Assembly (NCBI RefSeq): GCF_002783505.1
Contig: NZ_PFGL01000044.1
Span: 137,305 to 201,304 of the forward strand
From: Shewanella sp. CG12_big_fil_rev_8_21_14_0_65_47_15
GTDB taxonomy: Bacteria; Pseudomonadota; Gammaproteobacteria; Enterobacterales; Shewanellaceae
Direction of reading: 5' to 3'
Length of the DNA: 64,000 bases
Position numbers and translations under genes: made by a program. This document shows positions 9,934-19,993 of the stretch, piece after piece. Position 1 is the stretch's first letter, and each line of letters opens with the position of its first letter. The notes below the pieces were generated by a model, which had not been told where the DNA came from, did no database searches, and saw only the letters and a program-made list of their open reading frames with translations.

Positions 9934-11016
9934 ATGAGTCAGTTAGCCCAAAGCCCATTTGCTCCAACCATAGAAACCATTGATTACCCGTTTCCGCCTA
10001 AGCCTGTGCCTCTGTCCGATGCGCAAAAGGCCGAGTATAAGGCCCGTATTAAACAGCTGCTCATTGAAAAAGATGCCGTGCTGGTTGCCCACTATTATAC
10101 CGATCCTGAAATTCAAGCCCTTGCCGAAGAAACCGGCGGCTGCGTTTCAGATTCCTTAGAAATGGCACGCTTTGGCCGCGATCATCCCGCAAAAACCTTA
10201 ATCGTTGCTGGGGTCAAGTTTATGGGCGAAACTGCGAAGATTTTAAGCCCAGAAAAAACCATTTTAATGCCGACCTTAGAAGCCACTTGCTCATTAGACT
10301 TAGGCTGTCCAATCGATAAGTTCAGTGCTTTTTGCGATGCACATCCCGATCATACTGTGGTGGTTTACGCTAACACTTCGGCTGCGGTTAAAGCCCGCGC
10401 CGATTGGGTGGTAACCTCAAGCATTGCCCTTGAAATCGTTGAGCATTTAGACAGCGAAGGGAAAAAGATCATTTGGGGGCCAGACCGTCACCTAGGCAGT
10501 TATATTGCCAAACAGACGGGCGCCGACATGTTGATGTGGCAGGGCGATTGTATCGTTCACGACGAGTTTAAGGCTAATGCATTACGAGACTTAAAGAGCG
10601 TTTACCCAGACGCCGCTATTTTAGTGCACCCTGAATCACCCGCCAGTGTAGTGGCGATGGCCGATGCTGTGGGGTCTACCAGTCAGCTGATCAAAGCCGC
10701 GCAGACTATGCCGAATGAGCGTTTTATCGTGGCAACCGATCGCGGTATTTTCTATAAAATGCAGCAGGCGGCGCCGGGTAAAACCTTAATCGAAGCGCCA
10801 ACGGGCGGTAACGGTGCAACCTGTAAGAGCTGCGCCCACTGTCCTTGGATGGCGATGAACGGTTTGCAGGCAATTGAAGCATCACTTAGCGATAATGATA
10901 AAACTATCCATGAGATCTTTGTGGATGAGGACTTAAGAGTAAAAGCGCTTATTCCGCTGACGCGTATGCTGGATTTCGCAAAAACACTGAATATGAAAGT
11001 GAAGGGGAATGCCTAA
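9934..11016 (+). CDS. nadA: Quinolinate synthase NadA
   Basis: The 360-residue product is a [4Fe-4S] enzyme. It condenses iminoaspartate with dihydroxyacetone phosphate to give quinolinate, the precursor of NAD. The three cluster ligands expected for NadA are visible: Cys in [13 protein letters not shown] (about residue 119-125), Cys in [12 protein letters not shown] (about residue 206), and the [10 protein letters not shown] motif near residue 295. The substrate-contact motif [19 protein letters not shown] is near residue 52. It is transcribed alone between two hairpins. NadB is not nearby. Confidence 0.95.
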   Translation: MSQLAQSPFAPTIETIDYPFPPKPVPLSDAQKAEYKARIKQLLIEKDAVLVAHYYTDPEIQALAEETGGCVSDSLEMARFGRDHPAKTLIVAGVKFMGETAKILSPEKTILMPTLEATCSLDLGCPIDKFSAFCDAHPDHTVVVYANTSAAVKARADWVVTSSIALEIVEHLDSEGKKIIWGPDRHLGSYIAKQTGADMLMWQGDCIVHDEFKANALRDLKSVYPDAAILVHPESPASVVAMADAVGSTSQLIKAAQTMPNERFIVATDRGIFYKMQQAAPGKTLIEAPTGGNGATCKSCAHCPWMAMNGLQAIEASLSDNDKTIHEIFVDEDLRVKALIPLTRMLDFAKTLNMKVKGNA

Positions 11017-11045
11017 GTATCGCTAAGTCCGTTCCTTAGCTGTTT

Positions 11046-11077
11046 AAAAATCCCCGCTCTAGAGTGGGGATTTTTTA
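11046..11077 (+). terminator. Terminator after nadA
   Basis: The ten-base stem TCCCCGCTCT / AGAGTGGGGA (one G-U pair) is preceded by five A and followed by six T. It sits 30 bp after nadA. Confidence 0.85.
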
Positions 11078-11103
11078 TAACTGCCGTTTTACCGAATGCA
11101 ATA

Positions 11104-11128
11104 AAAAGCCCCGCAAATGCGAGGCTTA
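11104..11128 (-). terminator. Terminator of gapA
   Basis: The interrupted stem AAGCCCCGCA / TGCGAGGCTT, read on the minus strand, ends in TTTTTAT. It is placed 45 bp beyond the gapA stop codon and back to back with the nadA terminator. Confidence 0.7.
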
Positions 11129-11172
11129 ATTGAGTAACGCGGTATCTAGAGACTAGATTGCTTTACGCTGAC

Positions 11173-12183
11173 TTATTTGGCGTTCATCAGGGCAACCGCG
11201 TTATCTAACATACGGTTACTGAATCCCCACTCGTTATCATACCAAGACATCACTTTCACTAAACGGCCGTTCACACGGGTTTGAGTAGCATCAAAGTTTG
11301 AAGAGAACGCATTGTGGTTAAAGTCGATAGACACCAATGGCTCTTTATTTACCGCTAATACTTCGCTGAGTGGCGCAACGCTGGCAGCACGTTCGATAAT
11401 GGCATTCACTTCTTCAACCGTAGTATCACGGGCAGCGATGAATGATAAATCCACTAAAGACACGTTAACCGTTGGTACACGTACCGCTAAACCGTCGAAT
11501 TTACCTTGTAATTCAGGTACAACCAAACCTACGGCCGCTGCTGCGCCCGTTTTAGTTGGGATCATCGATAGCGCCGCAGCACGGGCACGGCGTAAATCTG
11601 TGTGGTACACGTCTGATAAACGTTGATCGTTGGTATAAGCGTGAATGGTGGTCATCAGGCCTGATTCAATACCAATCTCGTCATTTAACGGCTTAGCAAA
11701 AGGCGCTAAACAGTTAGTGGTACATGACGCATTTGAAATCACAGTCATATCTGACGTCAGCACGTTGTTGTTCACGCCGTAAACTACGGTTGCATCAACA
11801 TTTTTACCTGGAGCAGAGATAATCACTTTCTTCGCGCCCGCGGTTAAATGCGGTTGCACTGTTTCTTTAGAGGTGAAGATACCTGTACATTCGAACACCA
11901 CATCAACTTGCAGCTCGCCCCATGGCAATTTTGCAGGATCACGTTCTTGGAAGGTCAGGATCTTATCACCATTGACATAAATGGCTTCGGCATCATGGTC
12001 CACTTTCGCATTGAAACGACCGTGAACAGAATCGTATTTTGTCAGGTGGGCGTTGATGGAAGCGTCACCTAAATCATTAATAGCGACAATCTTAATTGGA
12101 TACGCTTTTTCGCTTTCATATAAGGCGCGTAATACGTTTCTACCGATACGGCCATAGCCATTTATTGCTACACGGATAGTCAT
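11173..12183 (-). CDS. gapA: Type I glyceraldehyde-3-phosphate dehydrogenase
   Basis: The 336-residue product has the N-terminal NAD-binding sequence [17 protein letters not shown], the catalytic cysteine in [12 protein letters not shown] near residue 153, and a C-terminal [15 protein letters not shown]. It phosphorylates glyceraldehyde-3-phosphate with NAD+ in glycolysis, or the reverse in gluconeogenesis. The leader of about 200 bp is AT-rich. The closely similar erythrose-4-phosphate dehydrogenase (Epd) would be an alternative, because this lineage often has several paralogues. The pairing with the long GapB-type enzyme at 13488 suggests a division of labour between the two. Confidence 0.88.
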   Translation of the reverse strand: MTIRVAINGYGRIGRNVLRALYESEKAYPIKIVAINDLGDASINAHLTKYDSVHGRFNAKVDHDAEAIYVNGDKILTFQERDPAKLPWGELQVDVVFECTGIFTSKETVQPHLTAGAKKVIISAPGKNVDATVVYGVNNNVLTSDMTVISNASCTTNCLAPFAKPLNDEIGIESGLMTTIHAYTNDQRLSDVYHTDLRRARAAALSMIPTKTGAAAAVGLVVPELQGKFDGLAVRVPTVNVSLVDLSFIAARDTTVEEVNAIIERAASVAPLSEVLAVNKEPLVSIDFNHNAFSSNFDATQTRVNGRLVKVMSWYDNEWGFSNRMLDNAVALMNAK

Positions 12184-12384
12184 CTCATATCCCTCTGGTG
12201 ATTATAAAATTCAACTGGTAGTAAAATTACCAAACTGACAGCTATCGTCAAGTTAAATCGGCATTTTACCGCGGTTCTGATTAACAAATTAGGTATTTTT
12301 TTTACATTGGTCGCGAAACCATCATTTTTCACGCGTAAATTGAGTAAAAAATTACAAGATGGCAAACATTTTGCCATAGGTTGT

Positions 12385-13296
12385 TTAGTCTGTTTTCTCG
12401 TCAGGCGCAGTAGGTAATGCCTCGCTCGTTGTCGGCGCTTGGGCAACTGCGTGGGGATCAAGCCATTGTCTTACTGGGTTCTTTGAAAAAGTGCCATCTT
12501 TAAGCGCATCGATAAGGGCTTGAGCCTTTAAATCAAGTTCAGTCGCCAGCGTTTTATTGCCATTGATCAAGGCTAGCATCTTATCCTCAGAATACTTCTG
12601 CTGCGTAAGTAGTAAATTTGCCTTGGTCAGCATATAGGTTTTTTCGAGTTCCTGGGTTTGACGATAGGTTGAAGCGAGCCCAAGCAACCAGTTGACGTCG
12701 AAATTATCGTATTGGATCTCTGCAAACACCTTAAGGTAGAGTTGTTGCGCTTTAGTGGCATGCCGATTGCTGTAGTAAGTTGCGACTTGGGCGAGTAGGA
12801 AAGGGTCAGTCACTTCGCCCGCGTCTTCATGTGCTAACAGTCGATTTAACGCTGCGGTATCGCCAAAGCGCGTCCATTGATAATAGGACATAAAGGGGTC
12901 TTGTCGCTCACGGGTTTGCTCTTGTAGCAAGCTTAAATTCTGGGTACTGAGCCTAAATGCCCTTGCTCTGTCGGCGGTGCGATTGGTGTGGATGATATGT
13001 TGTACCCCTGAGGCCAATTCGATACAGCGACTATAGTCCTCAAGATAGGTGAGTTGCAGATAAAGCTGCTTTCCCGTGGGATTGAGATTGTCTTTTAAAT
13101 CGAAGCGGTTTTGAATGAGCCTCGTTTTCTCTGTCATACACCAGCCATCTTTATGCAGATCGGCACAAATTTCAGGATTATTTTTACAAATCGTTGTGAT
13201 ATTTCGACCATTATCACAACCTAAAAGACTGAAAAAGCTTATCCCGAGCATAAATGATGTAATTATTACTAGATTTTGTCTCAAAATACTCTCCAA
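12385..13296 (-). CDS. DUF2989-like lipoprotein with helical repeats
   Basis: The 303-residue product has a lipoprotein signal: a hydrophobic stretch followed by a lipobox ending SFFSLLGC (Cys about residue 27). The rest is helical and resembles a TPR-like array (for example DPFLLAQVATYYSNRHATKAQQLYLKV and NWLLGLASTYRQTQELEKTY), ending in an Ala/Pro/Thr-rich tail. It matches what I recall of DUF2989, a Shewanella/Vibrio family without an assigned function. Four Cys cluster just after the signal (residues about 37-53). It is transcribed toward gapA, whose start is about 200 bp away. Confidence 0.65.
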   Translation of the reverse strand: MESILRQNLVIITSFMLGISFFSLLGCDNGRNITTICKNNPEICADLHKDGWCMTEKTRLIQNRFDLKDNLNPTGKQLYLQLTYLEDYSRCIELASGVQHIIHTNRTADRARAFRLSTQNLSLLQEQTRERQDPFMSYYQWTRFGDTAALNRLLAHEDAGEVTDPFLLAQVATYYSNRHATKAQQLYLKVFAEIQYDNFDVNWLLGLASTYRQTQELEKTYMLTKANLLLTQQKYSEDKMLALINGNKTLATELDLKAQALIDALKDGTFSKNPVRQWLDPHAVAQAPTTSEALPTAPDEKTD

Positions 13297-13487
13297 ACGA
13301 TATTTTTTATAATAAAATTACAGATTTACGGAAAATATCTTACTGGCAAGAAAGCACGCTTTTCATTACAATGGCGCCGACCAAAACAAGGGTTTCCCTG
13401 AAACCTGTATAAGATTATTGGTCTTTTCGTCATGTTACTCAAACCTTTCAGTACATTTTATTGAAAAGTGAGATAAAGGATCTGTAA

Positions 13488-14921
13488 ATGAGCGCTGATA
13501 AACACCTACAAAGTTGGCAAGAACGTTTTGAAATGGCAGAGGCTATGCAGCCTTTGCTTGGCAAGTTATACCGTAACCAGGGCGTTGAAGTCGTGGTTTA
13601 TGGTAAGCCGTTACTCAATGCTTCTACTATTGAAATCATTAAAGCGCATCGTTTAGTTCGTCGCCATGTGGGCGAAAAATTACGTTTACGCGAGAGTTTC
13701 CCCTTCGTTCAAGCATTAAGCAAACTCGCCGTTAAACAATGCAAAGTGGATATAGGTAAGCTTGCCGTCAATTATTGGCGCGACCATGCCGATGCCAGCG
13801 AAATCGAAAGTTATATGGCAAAGGCCTTAGTTGATGCCATAGATCATGCCGATGATATTGCACCGCGCGATGTGGTTCTTTATGGTTTTGGCCGTATCGG
13901 TCGTTTGTTAGCGCGTTTACTGATTGAGCGCACGGGCCGCAGCAATAAGTTAAGATTACGCGCTATCGTCTTACGTGGTGGTAAGAAAGGCGATTTAGAA
14001 AAACGCGCCAGTTTATTACGCCGTGACTCAGTCCATGGTCCATTCAATGGCTCGGTAGAAGTTGACGAAGAAAACAACGCCATCATAGCCAACGGTACTT
14101 ATATCCAAGTGATTTATGCTAATTCACCCGATGAAGTGGATTACACTAAATATGGTATTAACGATGCTTTAGTGGTTGATAATACAGGTATTTGGAAGGA
14201 TGAAGCGGGTCTTGGTTTGCACCTTAAGAGCCCTGGTGCTAGCAAAGTATTGCTGACAGCTCCAGCCAAAGGCGCAATCAAGAACATCGTTTACGGTGTG
14301 AACGAAGGTGATATCACGCCTGAAGACATTATCGTTTCTGCGGCAAGTTGCACCACCAACGCTATTACGCCAGTACTGAAAGCCGTGAATGATAAGTATG
14401 GTATCGAGAATGGTCATGTTGAAACCATTCACTCTTACACCAACGATCAAAACTTGATTGATAACTACCACAGTGCCGATCGTCGTGGCCGCAGTGCACC
14501 ATTGAACATGGTGATCACTGAAACGGGTGCAGCGAAAGCCGTTGCTAAAGCGTTACCTGTGTTAGCAGGCAAGTTAACTGGTAATGCGATTCGTGTACCA
14601 ACACCCAACGTCTCTATGGCCATTATCAGCATGAATCTGAATGCTGAAACCAATAAAGATGAACTGAACGAGTACCTTAAAGATATCGCACTACAATCAC
14701 CGCTACAAAATCAAATCGATTACACCGATTCAACTGAAATTGTATCGAGCGATTTAGTGGGTTCTCGCTACGCGGGCGTAGTTGACTCGCAAGCGACAAT
14801 TGCTGAAGGTAAACGTGCAATTCTGTACGTATGGTATGACAACGAGTTTGGCTACAGTTGCCAAGTGGTTGGCGTGATGCAAACCATGTTAGGCTTAACG
14901 ACGCTATCGCTGCCTGCGTAA
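13488..14921 (+). CDS. gapB: Long-form glyceraldehyde-3-phosphate dehydrogenase (GapB type)
   Basis: The 477-residue product is about 140 residues longer at the N-terminus than ordinary GAPDH. The dehydrogenase part begins near residue 125 with DVVLYGFGRIGRLLARLLIE. The catalytic cysteine lies in SAASCTTNAITPV near residue 289 and WYDNEFGYSCQV near the end. The N-terminal helical extension has no known domain that I recognise. Such long enzymes are annotated as GAPDH in Shewanella, and a gluconeogenic or NADP-preferring role is a common suggestion. The Arg in FGRIGR-LL..RAIVLRGG would bear on cofactor choice. A terminator follows at 14989. Confidence 0.85.
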   Translation: MSADKHLQSWQERFEMAEAMQPLLGKLYRNQGVEVVVYGKPLLNASTIEIIKAHRLVRRHVGEKLRLRESFPFVQALSKLAVKQCKVDIGKLAVNYWRDHADASEIESYMAKALVDAIDHADDIAPRDVVLYGFGRIGRLLARLLIERTGRSNKLRLRAIVLRGGKKGDLEKRASLLRRDSVHGPFNGSVEVDEENNAIIANGTYIQVIYANSPDEVDYTKYGINDALVVDNTGIWKDEAGLGLHLKSPGASKVLLTAPAKGAIKNIVYGVNEGDITPEDIIVSAASCTTNAITPVLKAVNDKYGIENGHVETIHSYTNDQNLIDNYHSADRRGRSAPLNMVITETGAAKAVAKALPVLAGKLTGNAIRVPTPNVSMAIISMNLNAETNKDELNEYLKDIALQSPLQNQIDYTDSTEIVSSDLVGSRYAGVVDSQATIAEGKRAILYVWYDNEFGYSCQVVGVMQTMLGLTTLSLPA

Positions 14922-14988
14922 GTTGTTTGCGTAAGTCACCTGCATAAGTTTTGTTCGAGTCATTAAGAACTCCGCAAAATTTTTACAT

Positions 14989-15018
14989 AAAGCGCCCAAT
15001 AGGGCGCTTTTGTTTTTC
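14989..15018 (+). terminator. Terminator after gapB
   Basis: The stem AAAGCGCCC / GGGCGCTTT with loop AATA is followed by TGTTTTT. It is 68 bp after the gapB stop codon. Confidence 0.8.
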
Positions 15019-15296
15019 ACTATTTCCTCGTTTTGGCTAATGTCGGCTAAATCATCCATAGGGTTCTACCGTTTATCTGCTTAGCCTAATCATCGACAAA
15101 AAACTAAATTGATGAATGAAACAGCAATGTTGTAGCGTGATGGTGGTTTATTGGGCAAACGATGCGGCTGAGATCATTTTTTAAAAATTGTTGATTGACT
15201 CTGGGATCTAAATCGGTAGAATGCCAATCCGCAGTCAGGGAAAGCGGCTAAATTATTTCTTTGAAGCTAAACAGTCAGTTTAAGCTGGCATAAAAC

Positions 15297-15372
15297 GCGA
15301 CATTAGCTCAGTTGGTAGAGCGATACCTTGCCAAGGTATAGGTCATCGGTTCGAACCCGATATGTCGCTCCA
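15297..15372 (+). tRNA. tRNA-Gly (GCC)
   Basis: Acceptor arms GCGACAT and ATGTCGC pair perfectly and CCA is encoded. The anticodon loop CTTGCCAAG gives GCC. The D-arm AGCTCAGTTGGTAGAGC and T-arm GGTTCGAACCC are standard. It is the first of three tandem tRNA genes. Confidence 0.95.
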
Positions 15373-15392
15373 AGTTTTATACTTGGCAGATT

Positions 15393-15466
15393 GGCGCGAT
15401 GGCAGAATGGCTATGCTGCGGATTGCAAATCCGTCGATCTCGGTTCGACTCCGGGTCGCGCCTCCA
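15393..15466 (+). tRNA. tRNA-Cys (GCA)
   Basis: Acceptor arms GGCGCGA and TCGCGCC pair and CCA is encoded. The anticodon loop ATTGCAAAT gives GCA. It lies 20 bp after tRNA-Gly in the same transcript. Confidence 0.95.
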
Positions 15467-15515
15467 TAAAATAAAGTGTTAATGACACGATTCCCGTCGT
15501 TAATACACAGAGTTT

Positions 15516-15602
15516 GCCCGAGTGGTGGAATCGGTAGACACAAGGGATTTAAAATCCCTCGCTGGTAACAGCGTGCCAGTTCAAGTCTGGCCTCGGGTAC
15601 CA
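15516..15602 (+). tRNA. tRNA-Leu (TAA)
   Basis: This is a class II tRNA of 87 nt with a long variable arm (CTCGCTGGTAACAGCG). Acceptor arms GCCCGAG/CTCGGGT pair, the anticodon loop ATTTAAAAT gives TAA, and CCA is encoded. The Gly-Cys-Leu order is a common gammaproteobacterial tRNA operon. Confidence 0.95.
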
Positions 15603-15608
15603 TAATTG

Positions 15609-15640
15609 AAAAGGCCTAACTTAATCGTTAGGCCTTTTTA
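15609..15640 (+). terminator. Terminator of the tRNA operon
   Basis: The stem AAAAGGCCTAAC / GTTAGGCCTTTT lies 7 bp after tRNA-Leu and ends in a T-run. Confidence 0.88.
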
Positions 15641-15897
15641 CTTTGATCAACACTATTCCCATCTCTCCTACGATCATTGCTGCCATCCTATTGTGATCTA
15701 GGCAGTAAAAATTACATTTATAAAACGATTAACCCTACACGCCGAAGATATCTCATCTATTTGTCAATAATTTTGATAAATCCATAATAGTGAAACAATT
15801 TCATTTAGATCGGGGATAAGGAGCTATTACCCCTCCTAAGAGAGTGGTATAAATAAGCCGAAATTTCCCTACACGCGAATATTTAGGATAAGTAGTC

Positions 15898-17091
15898 ATG
15901 ATTTTCTCTCAGGTAGTACTTGCACCCGCCGATCCCATCCTTGGCTTAACTGATACTTTTAAGGCAGATCCTCGCCAAGATAAAGTCAACCTCGGAGTGG
16001 GGATTTATAAGGACGAAGCAGGACAGACCCCCGTATTACAGTCAGTTAAAAAGGCTGAGGCACTGTTGCTCGAGCAAGAGAAGACCAAAAACTACTTAGG
16101 TATTGAGGGCGTACAAGCCTACAACCGCGTAGTACAAGAACTGCTGTTTGGTGCGGGCAGTCCACTGTTCACCTCGGGTCGCGCGGCCACAGCGCAAGCG
16201 CCTGGTGGTACGGGAGCATTACGTATCGCAGCCGAGTTTTTACTGCGTAACACCCCATCCCGTACCGTGTGGGTGAGTAATCCCACTTGGGCAAACCATC
16301 AAAATATCTTTGAAACAGCAGGATTAACGGTCAAAGAATACGGTTATTACAATGCTAGCGCCCATGATATTGATTTTGAAGCCATGATGATGGACCTTGC
16401 CGGTGCCGAAGTGGGCGATATCATTTTGCTGCATGGTTGCTGTCACAATCCGACGGGTATCGATTTAACGCTGGCTCAGTGGGAGAGTGTTGCAAAGCTT
16501 TGTGCCGATAAAAAACTGGTCCCATTATTCGATTTTGCCTATCAAGGTTTTGGCAGTGGAATTGAAGAAGATGCGGCAGGTTTACGCTTAGTCGCATCTA
16601 AAGTGCCTGAGCTATTAGTGGCGAACTCATTTTCTAAAAACTTTGGTTTGTATAATGAACGTATCGGCGCAGTGACTGTGGTTGCCGGGGATGCGGATGC
16701 TGCCGTACGCGCCTTTAGCCAAGTGAAGCGCACTATTCGTGCAAACTATTCAAACCCGCCAGCCCACGGCGCCTTGATCGTCAGCACCATTCTGGATGAT
16801 GCGACACTAAAAGCCATGTGGGTACAAGAAGTGACAGAGATGCGTGAGCGTATTGCCGAAATGCGTACTCTGTTTGTTGACAGCTTAAAGGCTGAGGGCG
16901 TGACTCAGGACTTCAGTTTTATTTCCCGTCAAAATGGCATGTTCAGTTTCTCAGGCTTAAATAAAGCCCAAGTTGCACGCCTAAAGGATGAATTTGGTGT
17001 CTATATTGTGGGATCTGGCCGCATTAGTGTTGCGGGTATGACTAAAACCAATATGCCAGTGATCTGCAAGGCAATTGCACAAGTGCTTTAA
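15898..17091 (+). CDS. Aromatic/aspartate aminotransferase (class I, fold type I)
   Basis: The 397-residue product is a pyridoxal phosphate enzyme of the AspC/TyrB family. The N-terminal [28 protein letters not shown] is diagnostic. The PLP lysine lies in [16 protein letters not shown] near residue 246, with [10 protein letters not shown] near residue 182 and a C-terminal arginine in [10 protein letters not shown] that binds the substrate carboxylate. It transaminates aromatic amino acids and/or aspartate with 2-oxoglutarate. Sequence alone does not separate AspC from TyrB specificity. It is a single gene followed by a perfect terminator at 17127-17154. The leader (15641-15897, about 260 bp) shows no feature I recognise. 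Confidence 0.9.
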   Translation: MIFSQVVLAPADPILGLTDTFKADPRQDKVNLGVGIYKDEAGQTPVLQSVKKAEALLLEQEKTKNYLGIEGVQAYNRVVQELLFGAGSPLFTSGRAATAQAPGGTGALRIAAEFLLRNTPSRTVWVSNPTWANHQNIFETAGLTVKEYGYYNASAHDIDFEAMMMDLAGAEVGDIILLHGCCHNPTGIDLTLAQWESVAKLCADKKLVPLFDFAYQGFGSGIEEDAAGLRLVASKVPELLVANSFSKNFGLYNERIGAVTVVAGDADAAVRAFSQVKRTIRANYSNPPAHGALIVSTILDDATLKAMWVQEVTEMRERIAEMRTLFVDSLKAEGVTQDFSFISRQNGMFSFSGLNKAQVARLKDEFGVYIVGSGRISVAGMTKTNMPVICKAIAQVL

Positions 17092-17126
17092 GTTATCGCG
17101 TGGTGATATTCGGCATAACCATCATG

Positions 17127-17154
17127 AAAAGGACAGCCTAGGCTGTCCTTTTTG
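17127..17154 (+). terminator. Terminator after the aminotransferase gene
   Basis: AAAAGGACAGCCTAGGCTGT is the left part of a near-perfect palindrome (stem GGACAGCC/GGCTGTCC) that ends in five T. Confidence 0.85.
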
Positions 17155-17168
17155 TTGTTGAAGATAAA

Positions 17169-18092
17169 TTAACAGGCGAGGGATTGTAGGCCTAAATCCG
17201 ATTTTATTCGCAGCACAGCACTGAGTGCATCCCTCAGTCCCGCTTGATCATGCAGATTAGGATTATGCCTGTTTTTGAGTGGGAAATAGTTAACTAGCGT
17301 GTCTAAACGAACCTGTTCACCGTGGCGTAGCACCTTAGTGATCACTGGCTTTCCAATCACTTGATGGCACCAAGCAATGCGTTGCTCAAGGCTAAATTGA
17401 GCCGCAGGGGATGACTCCTCGTCGAGGTTATCAATAAAGATCACCGGCGCTTGAGATGCCGACACACTTTTGGCAAAACGGGGCAATAGAAGAGGAGGCA
17501 TAATACTGGTCAAGAAGCTACCTGGGCCTAAGATAATCAGATCGGCTCGACGAATGGCTTCGCAGGCTTCAAAAGTGGCATCCACCATAGGTTCAAGGCA
17601 AAGTGCAATCGGTGCTTCAGCCATTTTATCGACATTCACTTCACCAAAGACCTTGCTACCGCATGCTTGAAGGGCGACTAAGTGCGTAGGTTGTTCCGAC
17701 ATCGGAATGAGTCGAGTCTCTATTTTCAAAAGATTTCGAATAATATCTACCGCCTCGAGTGGCCTAACGCAGAGTTGATCCAGCGCCAGCAGCATGAGAT
17801 TACCTAGATTATGGCCACTCAACTCAGTGTCACCTTGGAAGCGATATTCAAACAGTTGAGAGCCGACAGAAGGACGATAGGCGAGGTGTGATAGACAATT
17901 GCGAAGATCACCCCAGGCAATACAATCCTGCTGCGCCCTTAATCTACCCGTTGAGCCACCATTATCCGTTGTGGCGACAATGCCAGTGAGGCGCTTACCT
18001 AAAAAATCGAGTGAGGAGAGGACTCGGCCTAAACCATGGCCTCCACCTATGGCGACGACATTATGGTACTGATTTAAGAGTTGATGTTGCAT
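17169..18092 (-). CDS. YvcK/CofD-family gluconeogenesis factor-like protein
   Basis: The product has 307 residues. The N-terminal nucleotide-binding sequence VVAIGGGHGLGRVLSSL, the TDNGGSTGRLR motif near residue 42 and LGPGSFLTSIMPPLL near residue 197 are typical of the YvcK branch of the CofD/2-phospho-L-lactate transferase fold. YvcK proteins bind UDP-GlcNAc and influence carbon metabolism and envelope homeostasis. True CofD activity (F420 synthesis) is not expected in this organism. It is convergent with the aminotransferase gene, with their ends separated by one hairpin. The 397 bp upstream up to 18489 holds no recognisable gene. Confidence 0.85.
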   Translation of the reverse strand: MQHQLLNQYHNVVAIGGGHGLGRVLSSLDFLGKRLTGIVATTDNGGSTGRLRAQQDCIAWGDLRNCLSHLAYRPSVGSQLFEYRFQGDTELSGHNLGNLMLLALDQLCVRPLEAVDIIRNLLKIETRLIPMSEQPTHLVALQACGSKVFGEVNVDKMAEAPIALCLEPMVDATFEACEAIRRADLIILGPGSFLTSIMPPLLLPRFAKSVSASQAPVIFIDNLDEESSPAAQFSLEQRIAWCHQVIGKPVITKVLRHGEQVRLDTLVNYFPLKNRHNPNLHDQAGLRDALSAVLRIKSDLGLQSLAC

Positions 18093-18489
18093 ATGGGTTG
18101 TTCCTTCCTGAATACCCGGTAAAATCTTGGTCTGTGCATTCGCTAAACCTAAATGGCACTATTTAAGTTGAATATTTAGGTGGGTGCGGTTCCAATCTAT
18201 GGCCATCTCTAAGTGCCTTCAATTCAGTGCATTCAATGGTGCTGTCGGCGATAGGAACCTTAGTATAAAAGCTCAGTCAAAAGCATGCACTAAAAATTCG
18301 ACTTAAATATTGGGCCTATGGGCGTTTTAACTTGTTTAACGGCTAACGACAGGCTTGCCATGCATTCTTTTAATGTCGCTTATGAATATTGGTTCAACTC
18401 AAGATCAGTTGATTTCGTAAAATCCAATATATGACATATAATCTGGCGTTTATTTTGCCAATACAAACTGACAGATCAAAGGTGACTTA

Positions 18490-19302
18490 TTGAAAACGGG
18501 TAGAATTGGTTCATTTACATTGGCGTTAGCCATGGTGATATTAGCAATATTTTCGCTGAGAATTTGGCTCATCCCTACTGCAGATGAGCCCGTTTCCATT
18601 GTAACCCAATTGGAAAACTCCGTCGATCCTGTGACTCAAGTACCTGACTTTTCTGCTATAAACGATATTATTCAAAAGAAGAAAGCTTTTTTCGATTTCC
18701 TAAGGCCCATCATTCAACAACAAAATGCCATTATTGCTACTGAGCGTGATTTTGTGAGAGACATGGGCGAGCTGATTGAGAGTGGTGAAAGTTTATCGGA
18801 AACACAGTTAACGCAGCTCCATCAGCTTTTTGATAAGTATCAGTATGCCGCGCGAAATATTGATACTAAGTCACTGGGCAGCTTACTCAAACGTGTTGAT
18901 ATAGTGCCAGAATCTATGGTGTTAATTCAGGCTGCAAATGAGTCTGGTTGGGGGAGTTCACGTTTCGCTCGGGAAGGTTTTAATTTCTTTGGCGAATGGT
19001 GCTTTAGTGCCGGTTGTGGCATAGTGCCATCGTCCCGAGGTTCAGGAAAAGTCCACGAAGTCAAAGTTTTCCCTTCGGTAGATGCTTCAGTGGCGTCTTA
19101 TTTGCGCAATTTAAATGCGAATACGGCCTATGCCTTATTTCGCTCTATTCGCGCCGACTTACGGTCGCAGGAATTAGAGCCCACCGCTGATCAATTAATT
19201 TATGGCTTAGTGAATTATTCTGAAAGGCAAGAAGCTTATATCGATGAATTACTCGATATGTTACGTCACAATGAAAAATATTTGGTGAAGCTTGATGTAT
19301 AA
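18490..19302 (+). CDS. bax: Bax-like protein with glucosaminidase domain
   Basis: The 270-residue product starts at TTG eight bases after AAAGGTGA. A single N-terminal hydrophobic segment (about residues 8-28) acts as signal anchor. The C-terminal half is a glucosaminidase/LysM-associated hydrolase domain, with VLIQAANESGWGSSRFAREG containing the probable catalytic Glu near residue 149, then FNFFGEWCFSAGCG. E. coli Bax has the same layout. The protein likely cleaves or binds peptidoglycan in the periplasm. It overlaps the next gene by 8 bp, so the two are co-transcribed. Confidence 0.85.
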   Translation: MKTGRIGSFTLALAMVILAIFSLRIWLIPTADEPVSIVTQLENSVDPVTQVPDFSAINDIIQKKKAFFDFLRPIIQQQNAIIATERDFVRDMGELIESGESLSETQLTQLHQLFDKYQYAARNIDTKSLGSLLKRVDIVPESMVLIQAANESGWGSSRFAREGFNFFGEWCFSAGCGIVPSSRGSGKVHEVKVFPSVDASVASYLRNLNANTAYALFRSIRADLRSQELEPTADQLIYGLVNYSERQEAYIDELLDMLRHNEKYLVKLDV

Positions 19303-19918
19303 AAAATGCTTATTAGCAGGGTTATGTTTATGGACATCTGTGGCTCATTCAACAACCATATCCCTTGAATATAAAGGGTTTTATGACAGATTAAAGCAAG
19401 TTAATAAGGGCGGTTATCAACTCGTCGAAGTGGCATTCAGCGTGCCTATGCAGCCAAATTGCATTATACAAAGCGGTACTATTTCAAGTGAAAAAACTTC
19501 AACACCATTAACCTATACCTCGGCACAGCGGTTATTTATTCCCTTCGATGATGCTTTAAAGGACCAGCGGGCCTTAGTTAATCTGAATTTTGCAGGCAGT
19601 GCCGAGGGCTGCGCCATTGCGATGCAGGTCCGTGCTAAGCGAGCCCAAACAGAGTACGATAAAGCGCAGTTGCAGCAACTTGTCGATGAAATGGATAATT
19701 TGCTTGGGACCATGCAAGGATTCCCCATGCGCTATTTTAGGGAGCCAATAGCAGGGCTGAATTTTGAGTTTAGCCCCGAGCAAGACATCAGCGTCAGTGT
19801 TGATGGGCGTGAGCAACAAATCAAAGGCAGTTTTAAATTAACCGCCGCAGAGCTTGATTCGATGAATTCATTAGGTTTCAGCCAACCACCCGCAATATTA
19901 AGCCCCTGGGTGAAATAA
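19295..19918 (+). CDS. DUF2987-like periplasmic protein
   Basis: The product has 207 residues, starting at the ATG at 19295 that overlaps the end of bax. The N-terminus (YKKCLLAGLCLWTSVAHS) is a cleavable signal peptide. The mature part begins with a TTISLEYKGFYDRLKQVNKGGY segment and has two Cys (in QPNCIIQSG and EGCAIAMQ) that could form a disulfide. It resembles DUF2987, found beside bax-like genes in Shewanella; no function is known. A terminator follows at 19949. Confidence 0.65.
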   Translation: MYKKCLLAGLCLWTSVAHSTTISLEYKGFYDRLKQVNKGGYQLVEVAFSVPMQPNCIIQSGTISSEKTSTPLTYTSAQRLFIPFDDALKDQRALVNLNFAGSAEGCAIAMQVRAKRAQTEYDKAQLQQLVDEMDNLLGTMQGFPMRYFREPIAGLNFEFSPEQDISVSVDGREQQIKGSFKLTAAELDSMNSLGFSQPPAILSPWVK

Positions 19919-19948
19919 CTCGTTAAGAAATAAAAAGTTTGGAACAAT

Positions 19949-19979
19949 AAAAATGCCCACAAATGTGGGCATTTTTATT
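19949..19979 (+). terminator. Terminator between the bax operon and ttcA
   Basis: The stem AAATGCCCACA / TGTGGGCATTT ends in a T-run, with A-rich sequence on the other side. It can serve both convergent units. Confidence 0.82.
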
Positions 19980-19993
19980 GTTAGCCTAGGGCA

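Noticed and set aside
15343..15603. Minus-strand frame across the tRNA cluster
   Set aside because: It is the antisense of three tRNA genes and has a tRNA-derived translation.
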